From Pseudoduganella aquatica (GTDB lineage Bacteria > Pseudomonadota > Gammaproteobacteria > Burkholderiales > Burkholderiaceae_D), in the NCBI RefSeq assembly GCF_009857595.1, contig NZ_WWCU01000003.1, forward strand, positions 62,001-126,000: 64,000 nt of DNA, read 5' to 3'. The translations under genes and the position numbers were made by a program. Below the pieces are notes generated by a model. It had not been told where the DNA came from, made no database searches, and was given only the letters and a program-made list of their open reading frames with translations. Shown here piece after piece: positions 8,357-16,149 of this stretch. Position 1 is the first letter of the stretch. Each line of letters starts with the position of its first letter.

Positions 8357-8850
8357 ACGCGGTATTGAGCACCATGAGCACCACAGCCTACATAGGCATC
8401 GGCGCCAACCTGGGTGATGCGCAGGCCAACGTGCAGGACGCCATCGCGCGCCTGCGCGCCCTGCCCGGCAGCACCGTGAGCGCCGTCTCCTCGCTGTACC
8501 GCACCGCCCCGATCGACTCCAGTGGCGACGACTACATCAACGCCGTGGCCTGCCTGGAAACGGAGCTGGGACCGGAAGAGCTGCTGCAAGCGCTGCAAGG
8601 CATCGAACTGGCGCACGGCCGCGAACGTCCCTACCGCAACGCCCCGCGCACGCTGGACCTCGACGTGCTGCTCTACGGCCAGCAGGAAATCAAAACCCCC
8701 GCGCTGCAAGTGCCGCACCCGCGCATGTGCGAGCGCGCCTTCGTCATCATCCCCCTGCTGGAAATCGACCGCAGCATCAACATCCCCGGCCGCCTGCGCG
8801 CCGCCTGCTTTGAATCCGCCGTCGCCGGCCAAGGCATCACCCGGCTCTAG
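8353..8850 (+). CDS. folK: 2-amino-4-hydroxy-6-hydroxymethyldihydropteridine diphosphokinase
   Basis: A 165-residue HPPK that transfers pyrophosphate from ATP to hydroxymethyl-dihydropterin in folate synthesis. Features are YIGIGANLGDAQANV near the N-terminus, the substrate loop SSLYRTAPI and the signature NAPRTLDLDVLLYG with the metal-binding DxD. The ATG at 8353 overlaps the pcnB stop as ATGA and is the listed start; an ATG at 8374 (MSTTAYIGIG) would match typical family length more closely. It is the last gene of the hda-HAD-pcnB-folK string; a perfect palindrome six bases after its stop may also act as its transcript end. Confidence 0.95.
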   Translation: MNAVLSTMSTTAYIGIGANLGDAQANVQDAIARLRALPGSTVSAVSSLYRTAPIDSSGDDYINAVACLETELGPEELLQALQGIELAHGRERPYRNAPRTLDLDVLLYGQQEIKTPALQVPHPRMCERAFVIIPLLEIDRSINIPGRLRAACFESAVAGQGITRL

Positions 8851-8855
8851 ACGCC

Positions 8856-8893
8856 GTATCCCAATCGGAGACAACCGTCTCCGATTGGGATAC
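8856..8893. promoter_or_regulatory. Perfect 17-bp inverted repeat, candidate operator or RNA hairpin
   Basis: Arms GTATCCCAATCGGAGAC (8856-8872) and its exact complement (8877-8893) are separated by AACC. The right arm ends ten bases before the ATG of the HTH-nucleotidyltransferase gene. That gene has no good ribosome-binding site, and it encodes a winged helix able to bind such a dyad. The element could be the autoregulatory operator, a hairpin controlling translation, or the end of the folK transcript, although no T run follows. Confidence 0.6.
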
Positions 8894-8903
8894 ACTTGCA
8901 GGC

Positions 8904-9527
8904 ATGCTCGCCGATTTCCTTTTAGGCCCGTTCCGTGCCCGCATTCTGTCGGCGCTATTGCTGCGCCCAGAAGACTCATGGCACGTGCGCGAACTGGCGC
9001 GCCAACTGGACGCCCTGCCTGGCAGCGTGAACCGCGAACTGATCAAACTCACCGAGGCTGGCATTCTGGTCCGCCAGCAAATCGGCAACCAAATCCACTA
9101 CCGCGCCAATCCCGCGTGCCCGATCCTTGACGAGATCACCAGCCTGCTGCGCAAAACCTCCGGCCTGGCAGACCAGATTAGCTCCGCTCTCCAGCCTCTT
9201 TCGCCGCAAATCGAATGCGCCTTCATTTTCGGCTCCGTCGCGCGGGGAAAAGAGCAAGCCTTCTCAGATATCGATATCCTTGTGCTAGGCGATATCGGCT
9301 TCAACCAAATTGTGGCAACCTTGCATCCACTGCAAACTACTTTACGCCGCGAAATCAATCCGGTCACGTATCGCACCGAGGATTTCCAGCAAAAGCTCGC
9401 CAGCGGCAATACCTGGGCGAGCGAAGTAGCAAACAACCCCAAACTATTCGTGATAGGCAACGCCGATGACTTTGGAAAACTTATTGAAGATAGGCCGCCT
9501 GTCACTATTGGCCCCAAGCCGCGATGA
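8904..9527 (+). CDS. HTH-MNT fusion: winged helix plus minimal nucleotidyltransferase, putative antitoxin
   Basis: A 207-residue two-domain protein. Residues 1-75 are an ArsR-like winged helix (SWHVRELARQLDALPGSVNR, then LTEAGILVRQQIGNQIHYRA). Residues 100-190 are a MNT-type nucleotidyltransferase with GSVARG (110-115) and the catalytic SDIDI (D122 and D124). In HEPN-MNT modules the MNT protein neutralises its partner by AMPylation; here the fused HTH suggests it also represses its own operon through the adjacent palindrome. The downstream HEPN-like gene overlaps it by 62 bases. Base composition is lower in GC than in neighbours, suggesting acquisition. The toxin-antitoxin role is inferred from architecture. 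Confidence 0.85.
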   Translation: MLADFLLGPFRARILSALLLRPEDSWHVRELARQLDALPGSVNRELIKLTEAGILVRQQIGNQIHYRANPACPILDEITSLLRKTSGLADQISSALQPLSPQIECAFIFGSVARGKEQAFSDIDILVLGDIGFNQIVATLHPLQTTLRREINPVTYRTEDFQQKLASGNTWASEVANNPKLFVIGNADDFGKLIEDRPPVTIGPKPR

Positions 9528-9906
9528 CATCCAGCGCCTGCTTGAAGCAGCCAAGCGCAATCTCGCGGACGCCAAAGTGGATGCAGTAAGCGAAGAGAGC
9601 CGATTCGACTCCGCCTACAAATGCATCATGCAGTGCGCCATGGCCACGCTGCGAGCAAGCGGATATCGCACATCCACGAACCAGCCTGGCCACCATCAGA
9701 CGGCAATCCAGGCCCTGCCTCTGACCATAGGCCTCGACAGCAAAACGATGGTCCTGCTGGACACCTTCCGCAAACAACGCAACATCTCGGATTACAATGG
9801 CGATCCAATCAGCCCTTCGCTTCTCGAAGCATGCATCGCCGAAGCCGGGGCGATGCTGGTGCGCGTAGAAGCCTGGCTCACTGCGGCATACCCTGATCTG
9901 AAATAA
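9466..9906 (+). CDS. HEPN-like helical protein, putative toxin partner of the HTH-MNT protein
   Basis: A 146-residue, mostly helical protein resembling HEPN-domain partners of MNT nucleotidyltransferases: FDSAYKCIMQCAMATLRASG (about 47-66), GHHQTAIQALP (75-85), then FRKQRNISDYNG (101-112). The last segment sits where HEPN RNases carry the R-x(4-6)-H motif, but the histidine is absent and D109-Y110 follow R105-N106 instead. It may therefore lack canonical RNase chemistry, or use the Tyr as an AMPylation target. The start at 9466 lies inside the HTH-MNT gene (62-base overlap), an unusually long overlap; a later start is possible. Assignment rests on fold pattern and pairing. Confidence 0.7.
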   Translation: MTLENLLKIGRLSLLAPSRDDIQRLLEAAKRNLADAKVDAVSEESRFDSAYKCIMQCAMATLRASGYRTSTNQPGHHQTAIQALPLTIGLDSKTMVLLDTFRKQRNISDYNGDPISPSLLEACIAEAGAMLVRVEAWLTAAYPDLK

Positions 9907-9918
9907 CGACACAATCCT

Positions 9919-10254
9919 ATGCAAACACTCCTGCTCCTCGCCGCCTCCAACATTTTCATGACTGTCGCTTGGTACTGGCACTTGAAGGGCGGGATGAACA
10001 AGCCGCTGTTCATGGTCATCATGATCAGCTGGACGATTGCGTTCGTGGAGTACTGCCTGGCGGTGCCGGCCAACCGGATCGGCTTTGCCAGCGGCTGGAG
10101 CGCCGGACAGCTGAAGGTGACGCAGGAAGCCATCGCGCTGATCGTGTTCGGCGTGTTCATGGTGACCGTGCTGGGCGAGCCGGTGAGCTGGCGGCACCTG
10201 GCGGCGTTCGGCTGCATCATGGCGGCCGTGGCCTTCCTGTTTGTCGGCAAATAG
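9919..10254 (+). CDS. DUF486 family small membrane protein
   Basis: A 111-residue protein with four predicted transmembrane helices at about residues 1-18, 27-47, 66-84 and 91-109. Conserved DUF486 features are AWYWHLKG near the N-terminus, the EYCLAVPANRIG loop after helix 2, and FGVFMVTVLGEPVSWRHLAAF. The family is related to small drug/metabolite-type transporters, but no substrate is established. It begins 13 bases after the HEPN-like gene stop without sharing its lower GC content, so it belongs to the chromosomal backbone. Confidence 0.9.
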   Translation: MQTLLLLAASNIFMTVAWYWHLKGGMNKPLFMVIMISWTIAFVEYCLAVPANRIGFASGWSAGQLKVTQEAIALIVFGVFMVTVLGEPVSWRHLAAFGCIMAAVAFLFVGK

Positions 10255-10374
10255 TGGCCGCCGTCTATTTCGGTTTCCCACGATGAAAAGAAAGTTCGTT
10301 CGCGGGTAGAATACGCGGTTTGGCGGCAGGGATTACACTGGCGCCACCGGGATTACACTACTTGAGGAACATCC

Positions 10375-11277
10375 ATGTCTGGTTATTTGCAAGGTAACGA
10401 AATGGCGGGCAGCGCTCCTGTGCCGGCCGCTGGTGCGAACACTGCGGCTGCAGCTCCGGCTGCGGCGCCGGCAAAACCCGTGGCGCAAAAGGCGGTCACC
10501 ATCCCCGCGCTGAACGCGCGTAAAGCCGCCGGCGACAAGATCACCATGCTGACCTGCTATGACGCCAGCTTCGCTTCGCTGATGGACCGCTGCGGCGTGG
10601 AAGTTCTGCTGATCGGCGATTCGCTGGGCATGGTGTGCAACGGCCTGGATTCGACGCTGCCGGTGACGCTGGACGAAGTGGCTTACCACACCAAGGCTGT
10701 CGCGCGCGGCAACAAGTCGGCACTGGTGCTGGCCGATATGCCGTTTGGCACCTACGCCAACCCGCAGCAGGCGTTCGACAACGCGGTCAAGCTGATGCAG
10801 GCCGGCGCGCACATGGTGAAGATCGAGGGCGGCGCGTGGCTGGCCGATACCGTGAAGTTCCTCACCGAGCGCTCGGTTCCTGTCTGCGCCCACCTGGGCC
10901 TGACGCCGCAGTCGGTGCACCAGCTGGGCGGCTACAAGGTGCAGGGCAAGACCACCGAGAGCGCGGATCTGCTGAAGGCCGATGCGCTGAAGCTGCAGGC
11001 CGCAGGCGCCGCCATGGTGGTGCTGGAGGCGATTCCTACGCAGCTAGGCAAGGAAGTGACCGAGCTGCTGACCATGCCGACCATCGGCATCGGCGCCGGT
11101 CCGGACTGCTCGGGCCAGGTGCTGGTGATGCACGACCTGCTGGGCGTGTTCCCGGGCCGCAAAGCACGCTTCGTGAAGAACTTCATGGACGGACAGACCA
11201 GCATTGATGCGGCAGTCAGCGCTTACGTGGCGGCAGTCAAGGACGGCTCTTTCCCGGCGCAGGAACACTGCTTCTGA
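10375..11277 (+). CDS. panB: 3-methyl-2-oxobutanoate hydroxymethyltransferase
   Basis: A 300-residue enzyme of pantothenate synthesis that transfers a hydroxymethyl group from methylene-tetrahydrofolate to alpha-ketoisovalerate. Characteristic stretches are [78 protein letters not shown] and [17 protein letters not shown]. Most PanB proteins are near 265 residues; here about 38 extra alanine- and proline-rich residues precede the conserved core. The ATG at 10375 has a good TGAGGAA site, so the extension is probably translated; a GTG at 10480 would give a conventional length. panC is not adjacent. Confidence 0.97.
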   Translation: MSGYLQGNEMAGSAPVPAAGANTAAAAPAAAPAKPVAQKAVTIPALNARKAAGDKITMLTCYDASFASLMDRCGVEVLLIGDSLGMVCNGLDSTLPVTLDEVAYHTKAVARGNKSALVLADMPFGTYANPQQAFDNAVKLMQAGAHMVKIEGGAWLADTVKFLTERSVPVCAHLGLTPQSVHQLGGYKVQGKTTESADLLKADALKLQAAGAAMVVLEAIPTQLGKEVTELLTMPTIGIGAGPDCSGQVLVMHDLLGVFPGRKARFVKNFMDGQTSIDAAVSAYVAAVKDGSFPAQEHCF

Positions 11278-11287
11278 TTGCGGGCAA

Positions 11288-11420
11288 TGGCGGGTTACGC
11301 ACTGCGTGCCAACCCGCCCTACGCAACCTCCGCGCCCTCCGCGCCCTCCGCGCCCTCCGTGCCCACGGACAGATCGTGGATTCGTAGGGCGGGTTAGCGC
11401 CGCCGGCGCGTAACCCGCCA
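11288..11420. repeat. Paired inverted GGCGGGTTA palindromic repeats (REP-like), copy A
   Basis: Unit 1 (11288-11323) runs from TGGCGGGTTACGC to AACCCGCCCTACG. Unit 2 (11383-11420) is the same unit inverted, CGTAGGGCGGGTTAGCGC to GCGTAACCCGCCA. Each is an imperfect hairpin with a conserved CGTAGGGCGGGTTAG side. It sits between the convergent ends of panB and the aldehyde dehydrogenase gene. Five other loci in the window carry the same unit. Confidence 0.9.
11327..11362. repeat. Four tandem 9-bp repeats in the spacer of REP copy A
   Basis: Three exact copies of CCTCCGCGC are followed by one copy with a single change (CCTCCGTGC). The block lies in the spacer between the two palindromic units. 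Confidence 0.9.
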
Positions 11421-11424
11421 AGCT

Positions 11425-12912
11425 TCAGCCTATCTGTATCCAGGTGGTTTTCAGCTCGGTGTACTTGTCGAACGCGTGCAGCGATTTGTCGCGGCCGTTG
11501 CCGGACTGTTTGTAGCCGCCAAAGGGCACTGTAATGTCGTCGCCGTCGTATTGGTTGACGTGCACCGTGCCCGCCCTTAGCGCCCGCGCCACCTGGATCG
11601 CCTTGCTCATATTGGCGCTCCATACCGCCGCCTGCAAGCCATACGGCGTGGCGTTGGCCTGCTTCACGGCGTCCTGCACGTCGGTGAAACCGAGCACCGA
11701 CAGCACCGGCCCGAATATCTCCTCCTGCGCTATCTTCATGCTGCTGTCGACCTGGTCGAACAAGGCCGGCGCGACATAGTAGCCGCCGCTTTGCGCGCGC
11801 TCGCGCCCGCCGCCCGCCAACAGGCGCGCCCCGCCCTGCAGGCCCGCTTCGATATAGCCCAGCACCGTTTTCATCTGCACCTCGTCCACGATGGCGCCCA
11901 TCACCGTGGCTTCGTCCAGCGGATCGCCCGGCTGGTAGCGCGGCATCATGGCCAGCGCTTTCTCGATGAAGCGCTCGCGGATGGACTCCTCCACAAACAG
12001 GCGCGACGGCGCGTTGCAGCTCTCGCCCTGGTTGAAATAGATGGAGCCGACCGCCGCTTCCACCGCCGCGTCCAGGTCCGGGCAGTCGGCGCAGACGATG
12101 TTGGCGGACTTGCCGCCCAGCTCAGTCCAGGCCCGCTTCAGGTTCGACTGTCCCGCCATCTGCATGATCTGCTTGCCCACGCGCGTGGAGCCGGTGAAGG
12201 CGATGCAGTCCACGTCCATGTGCAGCGCCAGCGCGCTGCCTGCCTCGTTGCCAAAGCCCGGCAGCACGCTGAACACGCCGGGCGGTATGCCCGCCGCCAG
12301 CGCCAGCTCGGCCAGCCGCAAGGAGGTCAGCGGCGCCTTCTCCGACGGCTTGAGCACCACGCTGTTGCCCGCCGCGAGCGCAGGGGCGATCTTCCACGCG
12401 GCCATGATCATGGGGTAGTTCCACGGGATGACCGCGCCCACCACGCCCACCGGCTCGCGCGTGATCAGCGCCAGGCTGTTGCTGGCGGTGGGGGCGATTT
12501 CGTCGTACACCTTGTCCACCGCTTCGCCGTACCAGCGGATGCAGTTGGCGGCGGCGCCCACGTCCACGCTCTGGCTGTATTTGATGGGCTTGCCCATGTC
12601 CAGCGTCTCCAGCAGCGCCAGCTCGGCGGCGTTCTGCTGGATCAGGTCCGCAAAGCGTATCAGCACGCGCTTGCGCTTGGCGGGCGCCATGCCGGACCAG
12701 CGGCCGTCCTCGAACGCGGCGCGCGCGCCCTGTACCGCCGCGTCCACGTCGGGCGCGCCGCAGCGGGCGACGGCGGCCAGCTTGCGGCCATCTATGGGGG
12801 AGTGTTTGTCGAACTGCTGTCCGGTGCGGGACCAGGCCCGCTCGCCGTTGATGAAGGCGCGGCCGTCGATGTTCAGCGCCAGTGCGCGCTCGTGCCAAAG
12901 TGCGTCTGCCAT
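11425..12912 (-). CDS. Aldehyde dehydrogenase, probably for aminobutyraldehyde (PuuC/KauB-like)
   Basis: A 495-residue NAD(P)-dependent aldehyde dehydrogenase with the full fold: cofactor site VIPWNYPMIMAAWKIAPALA (about 161-180), FTGSTRVGK, the base E264 in ELGGKSANIV and nucleophile C299 in NQGESCNAPSR. The sequence after the nucleophile (NAPSR) differs from the common CCAGSR form. Neighbouring genes are for putrescine uptake, transamination and gamma-glutamylation, so the likely substrate is 4-aminobutyraldehyde or its gamma-glutamyl derivative. It lies downstream of the Pot-type permease genes on the same strand, with REP-like copy B between them. Confidence 0.9.
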   Translation of the reverse strand: MADALWHERALALNIDGRAFINGERAWSRTGQQFDKHSPIDGRKLAAVARCGAPDVDAAVQGARAAFEDGRWSGMAPAKRKRVLIRFADLIQQNAAELALLETLDMGKPIKYSQSVDVGAAANCIRWYGEAVDKVYDEIAPTASNSLALITREPVGVVGAVIPWNYPMIMAAWKIAPALAAGNSVVLKPSEKAPLTSLRLAELALAAGIPPGVFSVLPGFGNEAGSALALHMDVDCIAFTGSTRVGKQIMQMAGQSNLKRAWTELGGKSANIVCADCPDLDAAVEAAVGSIYFNQGESCNAPSRLFVEESIRERFIEKALAMMPRYQPGDPLDEATVMGAIVDEVQMKTVLGYIEAGLQGGARLLAGGGRERAQSGGYYVAPALFDQVDSSMKIAQEEIFGPVLSVLGFTDVQDAVKQANATPYGLQAAVWSANMSKAIQVARALRAGTVHVNQYDGDDITVPFGGYKQSGNGRDKSLHAFDKYTELKTTWIQIG

Positions 12913-12945
12913 GCTGTGCTCCTTGTCGTGGGCCGGCTCGGCGCT

Positions 12946-12983
12946 TGGCGGGTTACGGCGCGGCGCGCCTAACCCGCCCTACG
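12946..12983. repeat. Single GGCGGGTTA palindromic repeat, copy B
   Basis: TGGCGGGTTACGGCGC pairs with the inverted side GCGCCTAACCCGCCCTACG. No second inverted unit follows, unlike the other copies. It lies between the aldehyde dehydrogenase start and the end of the permease gene. Confidence 0.85.
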
Positions 12984-13018
12984 CATCTGCGCAGGGCGCG
13001 GCCGGGTGTTCCCCGATT

Positions 13019-13870
13019 CTACGCTTTACCTGCGCCGGAGACTTGCCTGATTCGTGCGCGCTGGGAGCGCGCCATGATGATGCTGGAGACGACCACCGCC
13101 ACTGTCACCACCAGGATGGTGATGGCCGCAACGGCGTTCACGCGCGGGTCCAGGCCCAGGCGGGCGCGGGAGAAGATCACGAGCGGCATGGTGGACGAGC
13201 CGGGGCCGGACAGGAAGGCCGACAGCACCACGTCGTCCAGCGACAGCGTGAACGTGAGCAGCCAGGCCGAGGCCAGCGCCTGCTTGATGTTGGGCAGGGT
13301 GACCAGGAAGAACACCTGGTGCGGACGGCAGCCCAGGTCCATCGCCGCTTCTTCCAGCGACTTGCTCATCTCCTGCAGGCGTGACTGCACCACTACGGTG
13401 GCGTAGGCCATGCCCAGCAGCGTGTGGCCGATCCAGATCGTGCCCAGGCCGCGCTCGGGGAAGCCGAACATCTTCTGCACCGACACCAGCATGAGCAGCA
13501 GCGACAGGCCGATGATCACTTCCGGCATCACCAGCGGCGCGCTGGCCATGGCCGAGAACAGCGTGCGGCCGGCGAAGCGGCGGTAGCGGTTCAGCACAAA
13601 GGCGGCGAAGGTGCCCAGCACCACCGAGGAGCAGGCCGTCAGGAAGGCGATGCGCAGCGACAGTCCGAAGCCGGAAATGATCTCGGCATCGTTCATCAAT
13701 TCGCCGTACCACTGGGTGGAGAAGCCGCTCCACACCATGTCCTGGCGCGAGCTGTTGAACGAGAACACCACCAGCACGATGATGGGCAGGTAGAGGAACA
13801 GGTAGCCGAGCGAAAGCCAGCCGCGGCCGAACCAGCGCGGGATCAGGGTGCCTTTCATGGTGTTGCTCAT
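13019..13870 (-). CDS. potI: Polyamine ABC transporter permease (PotI/PotC-like)
   Basis: A 283-residue inner-membrane permease with about six transmembrane helices, the first at about 15-40 (GYLFLYLPIIVLVVFSFN). The cytoplasmic ATPase-contact (EAA) loop is LEEAAMDLGCRPHQVFFLVTLP. FTLSLDDVVLSAFLSGPGSSTMP near the C-terminus is characteristic of spermidine/putrescine permeases. The ATG overlaps the stop of the partner permease by four bases (ATGA). Together with the PotH- and PotG-like proteins it forms the import channel; no periplasmic binding protein gene is present here. Confidence 0.92.
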   Translation of the reverse strand: MSNTMKGTLIPRWFGRGWLSLGYLFLYLPIIVLVVFSFNSSRQDMVWSGFSTQWYGELMNDAEIISGFGLSLRIAFLTACSSVVLGTFAAFVLNRYRRFAGRTLFSAMASAPLVMPEVIIGLSLLLMLVSVQKMFGFPERGLGTIWIGHTLLGMAYATVVVQSRLQEMSKSLEEAAMDLGCRPHQVFFLVTLPNIKQALASAWLLTFTLSLDDVVLSAFLSGPGSSTMPLVIFSRARLGLDPRVNAVAAITILVVTVAVVVSSIIMARSQRARIRQVSGAGKA

Positions 13871-14784
13871 TTACGGCCTCCTTCGCTTTGTTCGGCCTGG
13901 TATTTATTCAGGATGGCCATGGGCACCAGGATCAGCAGGATGACCACTACGGTGACGGAGGACGCCATCGGCCAGTCGTTATTGGTAAAGAACTCGTCCC
14001 ACAGCACGCGGCCTATCATCAGCGTTTCCGGACCGCCCAGCAGCTCGGGGATGACATACTCGCCCACGGCGGGAATGAACACCAGCATGGAACCGGCGAT
14101 GATGCCGGATTTCGACAGCGGCACCGTGATGCGCCAGAAGGCTTGCCACGGCGTGGCGCCCAGGTCGGCCGCAGCTTCCAGGAAGCGCAGGTCCATCTTG
14201 GCCAGGTTGGTGTAAAGCGGCAGTATCATGAACGGTAGGTAGGCGTACACCATGCCGATCACCAGCGAGAACGAGGTGTTCATCATGTGCAGCGGCTCGG
14301 CGATAAAACCCATGGACATGAGGAAGTGGTTCAGGATGCCCTGGTTGGCCAGGATGCCCTTCCAGGCGTAGATGCGCAGCAGGAAGGAGGTCCAGAACGG
14401 CAGCATCACCATCATCAGCAGCACCGGACGCAGCGACGGCCGGGCGCGCGCCATGAAGTAGGCGAAGGGGTAGCCGATCAGCAGGCAGCAGGCGGTGGTG
14501 ATGGCGGCGTACTTGAGCGAACTGAGATAGGTCAGCACATACAGTTCGTCGGCCGCGATGAACAGGTAGTTCGATACCTTGATCTTGATGTCGACGATAC
14601 CGTCGGCATAGGTGGCCAGCGTGCCGAAGGGGTTGCCGGCATCCACTTCGGTGAAGCTGATGCGCGCCACGATCAGGAAGGGGATCAGGAAGGCGCCGAT
14701 CAGCCACACATAGGGCACGGAGATGACGGCGGTGCGGCCGTTCAGCCAGCGCAGCGTCAGCAGGTCTTTGAGGAACTTGGACAT
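13867..14784 (-). CDS. potH: Polyamine ABC transporter permease (PotH/PotB-like)
   Basis: A 305-residue permease with about six transmembrane helices. After the N-terminal helix it has the long periplasmic loop of PotB/PotH proteins (ARISFTEVDAGNPFGTLATY). The EAA loop is LEAAADLGATPWQAFWRITVPL and is followed by GEYVIPELLGGPETLMIGRV, diagnostic for spermidine/putrescine systems. It lies 27 bases after the ATPase gene and overlaps the second permease by four bases. Confidence 0.92.
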   Translation of the reverse strand: MSKFLKDLLTLRWLNGRTAVISVPYVWLIGAFLIPFLIVARISFTEVDAGNPFGTLATYADGIVDIKIKVSNYLFIAADELYVLTYLSSLKYAAITTACCLLIGYPFAYFMARARPSLRPVLLMMVMLPFWTSFLLRIYAWKGILANQGILNHFLMSMGFIAEPLHMMNTSFSLVIGMVYAYLPFMILPLYTNLAKMDLRFLEAAADLGATPWQAFWRITVPLSKSGIIAGSMLVFIPAVGEYVIPELLGGPETLMIGRVLWDEFFTNNDWPMASSVTVVVILLILVPMAILNKYQAEQSEGGRK

Positions 14785-14811
14785 GGGGTGCGGTCTCTCA
14801 GGTTCGGCCGC

Positions 14812-15948
14812 TTAGCGGGTCAGCACGACGACGTCGCTGCCGTCCCACCATGCGTGCACGCGCTGGTCGCGCTGCAGGCTGGCCTCGGCGTGGCGGGCCG
14901 AGTTGGTGCGCGCCACCTTGATCTGCATGCCGCTGTCCAGCTTCACCAGGTAGTGGGTCTCGTTGCCGAAGTAGGAGATCGCCTTGATCACGCCCTGCAC
15001 GCAGTTGTGGCCGTGCTCCTCCACCTTGGCGCGCTGCGACATGGTGGGCGCGTTCGGCTGCAGCACGATCTTCTCGGGGCGCACGGCCACCGTCACTTCC
15101 ATATTGTCGGTGCCGGTGATTCCGTGGCTGACGTAGTGGCTGGTCTCGTCCGATTCTATGACAACGTAGCCCGGCTGGTCTTCGGTGACGCGGCCTTCGA
15201 ACAGGTTGACCGAGCCGATGAAGTCGGCCACGAAGCGGCAGTTCGGGGTTTCGTAGATTTCGCCCGGCGCGCCCACCTGCAGGATGCGGCCTTCGCTCAT
15301 GATGGCGATGCGGGTGGCCATGCTCATGGCTTCGTCCTGGTCATGCGTGACCATCACGCACGTCACGCCAACCTGCTCGATGATGTTCACCAGTTCGACC
15401 TGGGTGTGCTCGCGCAGCTTCTTGTCCAGCGCGCCCAGCGGCTCGTCAAGCAGCAGCAGCTGCGGGCGCTTGGCCAGGCTGCGCGCCAGCGCCACGCGCT
15501 GCTGCTGGCCGCCGGACAACTGGTGCGGCTTGCGCTTGCCATAGGCGGTGAGCTGGACCAGGGACAGCATGTGGTCCACGCGCGCGGCCACTTCGTGCGC
15601 CGGCAGGCCGTCGCGGCGCAGGCCGAAGGCGATGTTGTCCCAGACCGAGAGGTGCGGGAACAGCGCGTAGGACTGGAACATCATATTGATAGGACGCTCG
15701 TATGGCGGCGTGCTGACGATGTCCTTGCCGTCCAGCGTGATGCCGCCCGAAGTCGGCGTTTCAAAGCCGGCCAGCATGCGCAGCAGGGTCGACTTGCCGC
15801 AGCCCGAACTGCCCAGCAGGGCGAAAATCTCGCCCTTGTTGATCGACACCGTAACATCGTTCACGGCGCGCACGCCGTCAAAATCCTTGACCAGGTTGCG
15901 GATTAACAGGAAAGGCTGGCCAGCGTCGGCGGGTTGGGCTGTCGTCAT
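14812..15948 (-). CDS. potG: Polyamine ABC transporter ATP-binding protein (PotG/PotA-like)
   Basis: A 378-residue ATPase. Walker A is [20 protein letters not shown], the Q-loop is [12 protein letters not shown], the signature [19 protein letters not shown], Walker [18 protein letters not shown] and the switch histidine is in [12 protein letters not shown]-terminal TOBE domain follows ([13 protein letters not shown]). The start at 15948 ([10 protein letters not shown]) gives normal length; a 19-residue longer frame begins at 16005 but would coincide with the transcription start expected from a perfect TATAAT at 16014-16019. It heads the transporter genes, and REP-like copy C separates it from the aminotransferase gene. 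Confidence 0.93.
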   Translation of the reverse strand: MTTAQPADAGQPFLLIRNLVKDFDGVRAVNDVTVSINKGEIFALLGSSGCGKSTLLRMLAGFETPTSGGITLDGKDIVSTPPYERPINMMFQSYALFPHLSVWDNIAFGLRRDGLPAHEVAARVDHMLSLVQLTAYGKRKPHQLSGGQQQRVALARSLAKRPQLLLLDEPLGALDKKLREHTQVELVNIIEQVGVTCVMVTHDQDEAMSMATRIAIMSEGRILQVGAPGEIYETPNCRFVADFIGSVNLFEGRVTEDQPGYVVIESDETSHYVSHGITGTDNMEVTVAVRPEKIVLQPNAPTMSQRAKVEEHGHNCVQGVIKAISYFGNETHYLVKLDSGMQIKVARTNSARHAEASLQRDQRVHAWWDGSDVVVLTR

Positions 15949-16052
15949 ATTGGCTAGTAAACAAACTTTATTAAAATGCACGCGCACGGCGAAGCCGCAC
16001 GGCAAAAGACGTGATTATAAATGCAGCATATCCAGGAAGACTACCTAAATGC

Positions 16053-16148
16053 TGGCGGGTTACGCACTCCGTGCTAACCCGCCCTACGAAATGTGCAGCT
16101 TGTGACCAAAAGCGTAGGGCGGGTTAGGCGGGACGCCGTAACCCGCCA
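16053..16148. repeat. Paired inverted GGCGGGTTA palindromic repeats, copy C
   Basis: Unit 1 (16053-16088) TGGCGGGTTACGCAC to CTAACCCGCCCTACG; unit 2 (16113-16148) CGTAGGGCGGGTTAGGCG to CGTAACCCGCCA; 24-base spacer. It ends two bases before the stop codon of the aminotransferase gene and may terminate that transcript. Confidence 0.9.
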
Positions 16149-16149
16149 T

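Noticed and set aside
8904-9906. Lower-GC segment considered as part of a larger genomic island or prophage
   Set aside because: Only two genes differ in composition; flanking folK and DUF486 genes look native and there is no integrase, tRNA or direct-repeat boundary.
11288-11420. Repeats at 11.3 kb and 21.0 kb considered as a CRISPR array
   Set aside because: The repeated units are inverted palindromes at single loci with short degenerate micro-repeats between them; there are no equal-length unique spacers and no cas genes.
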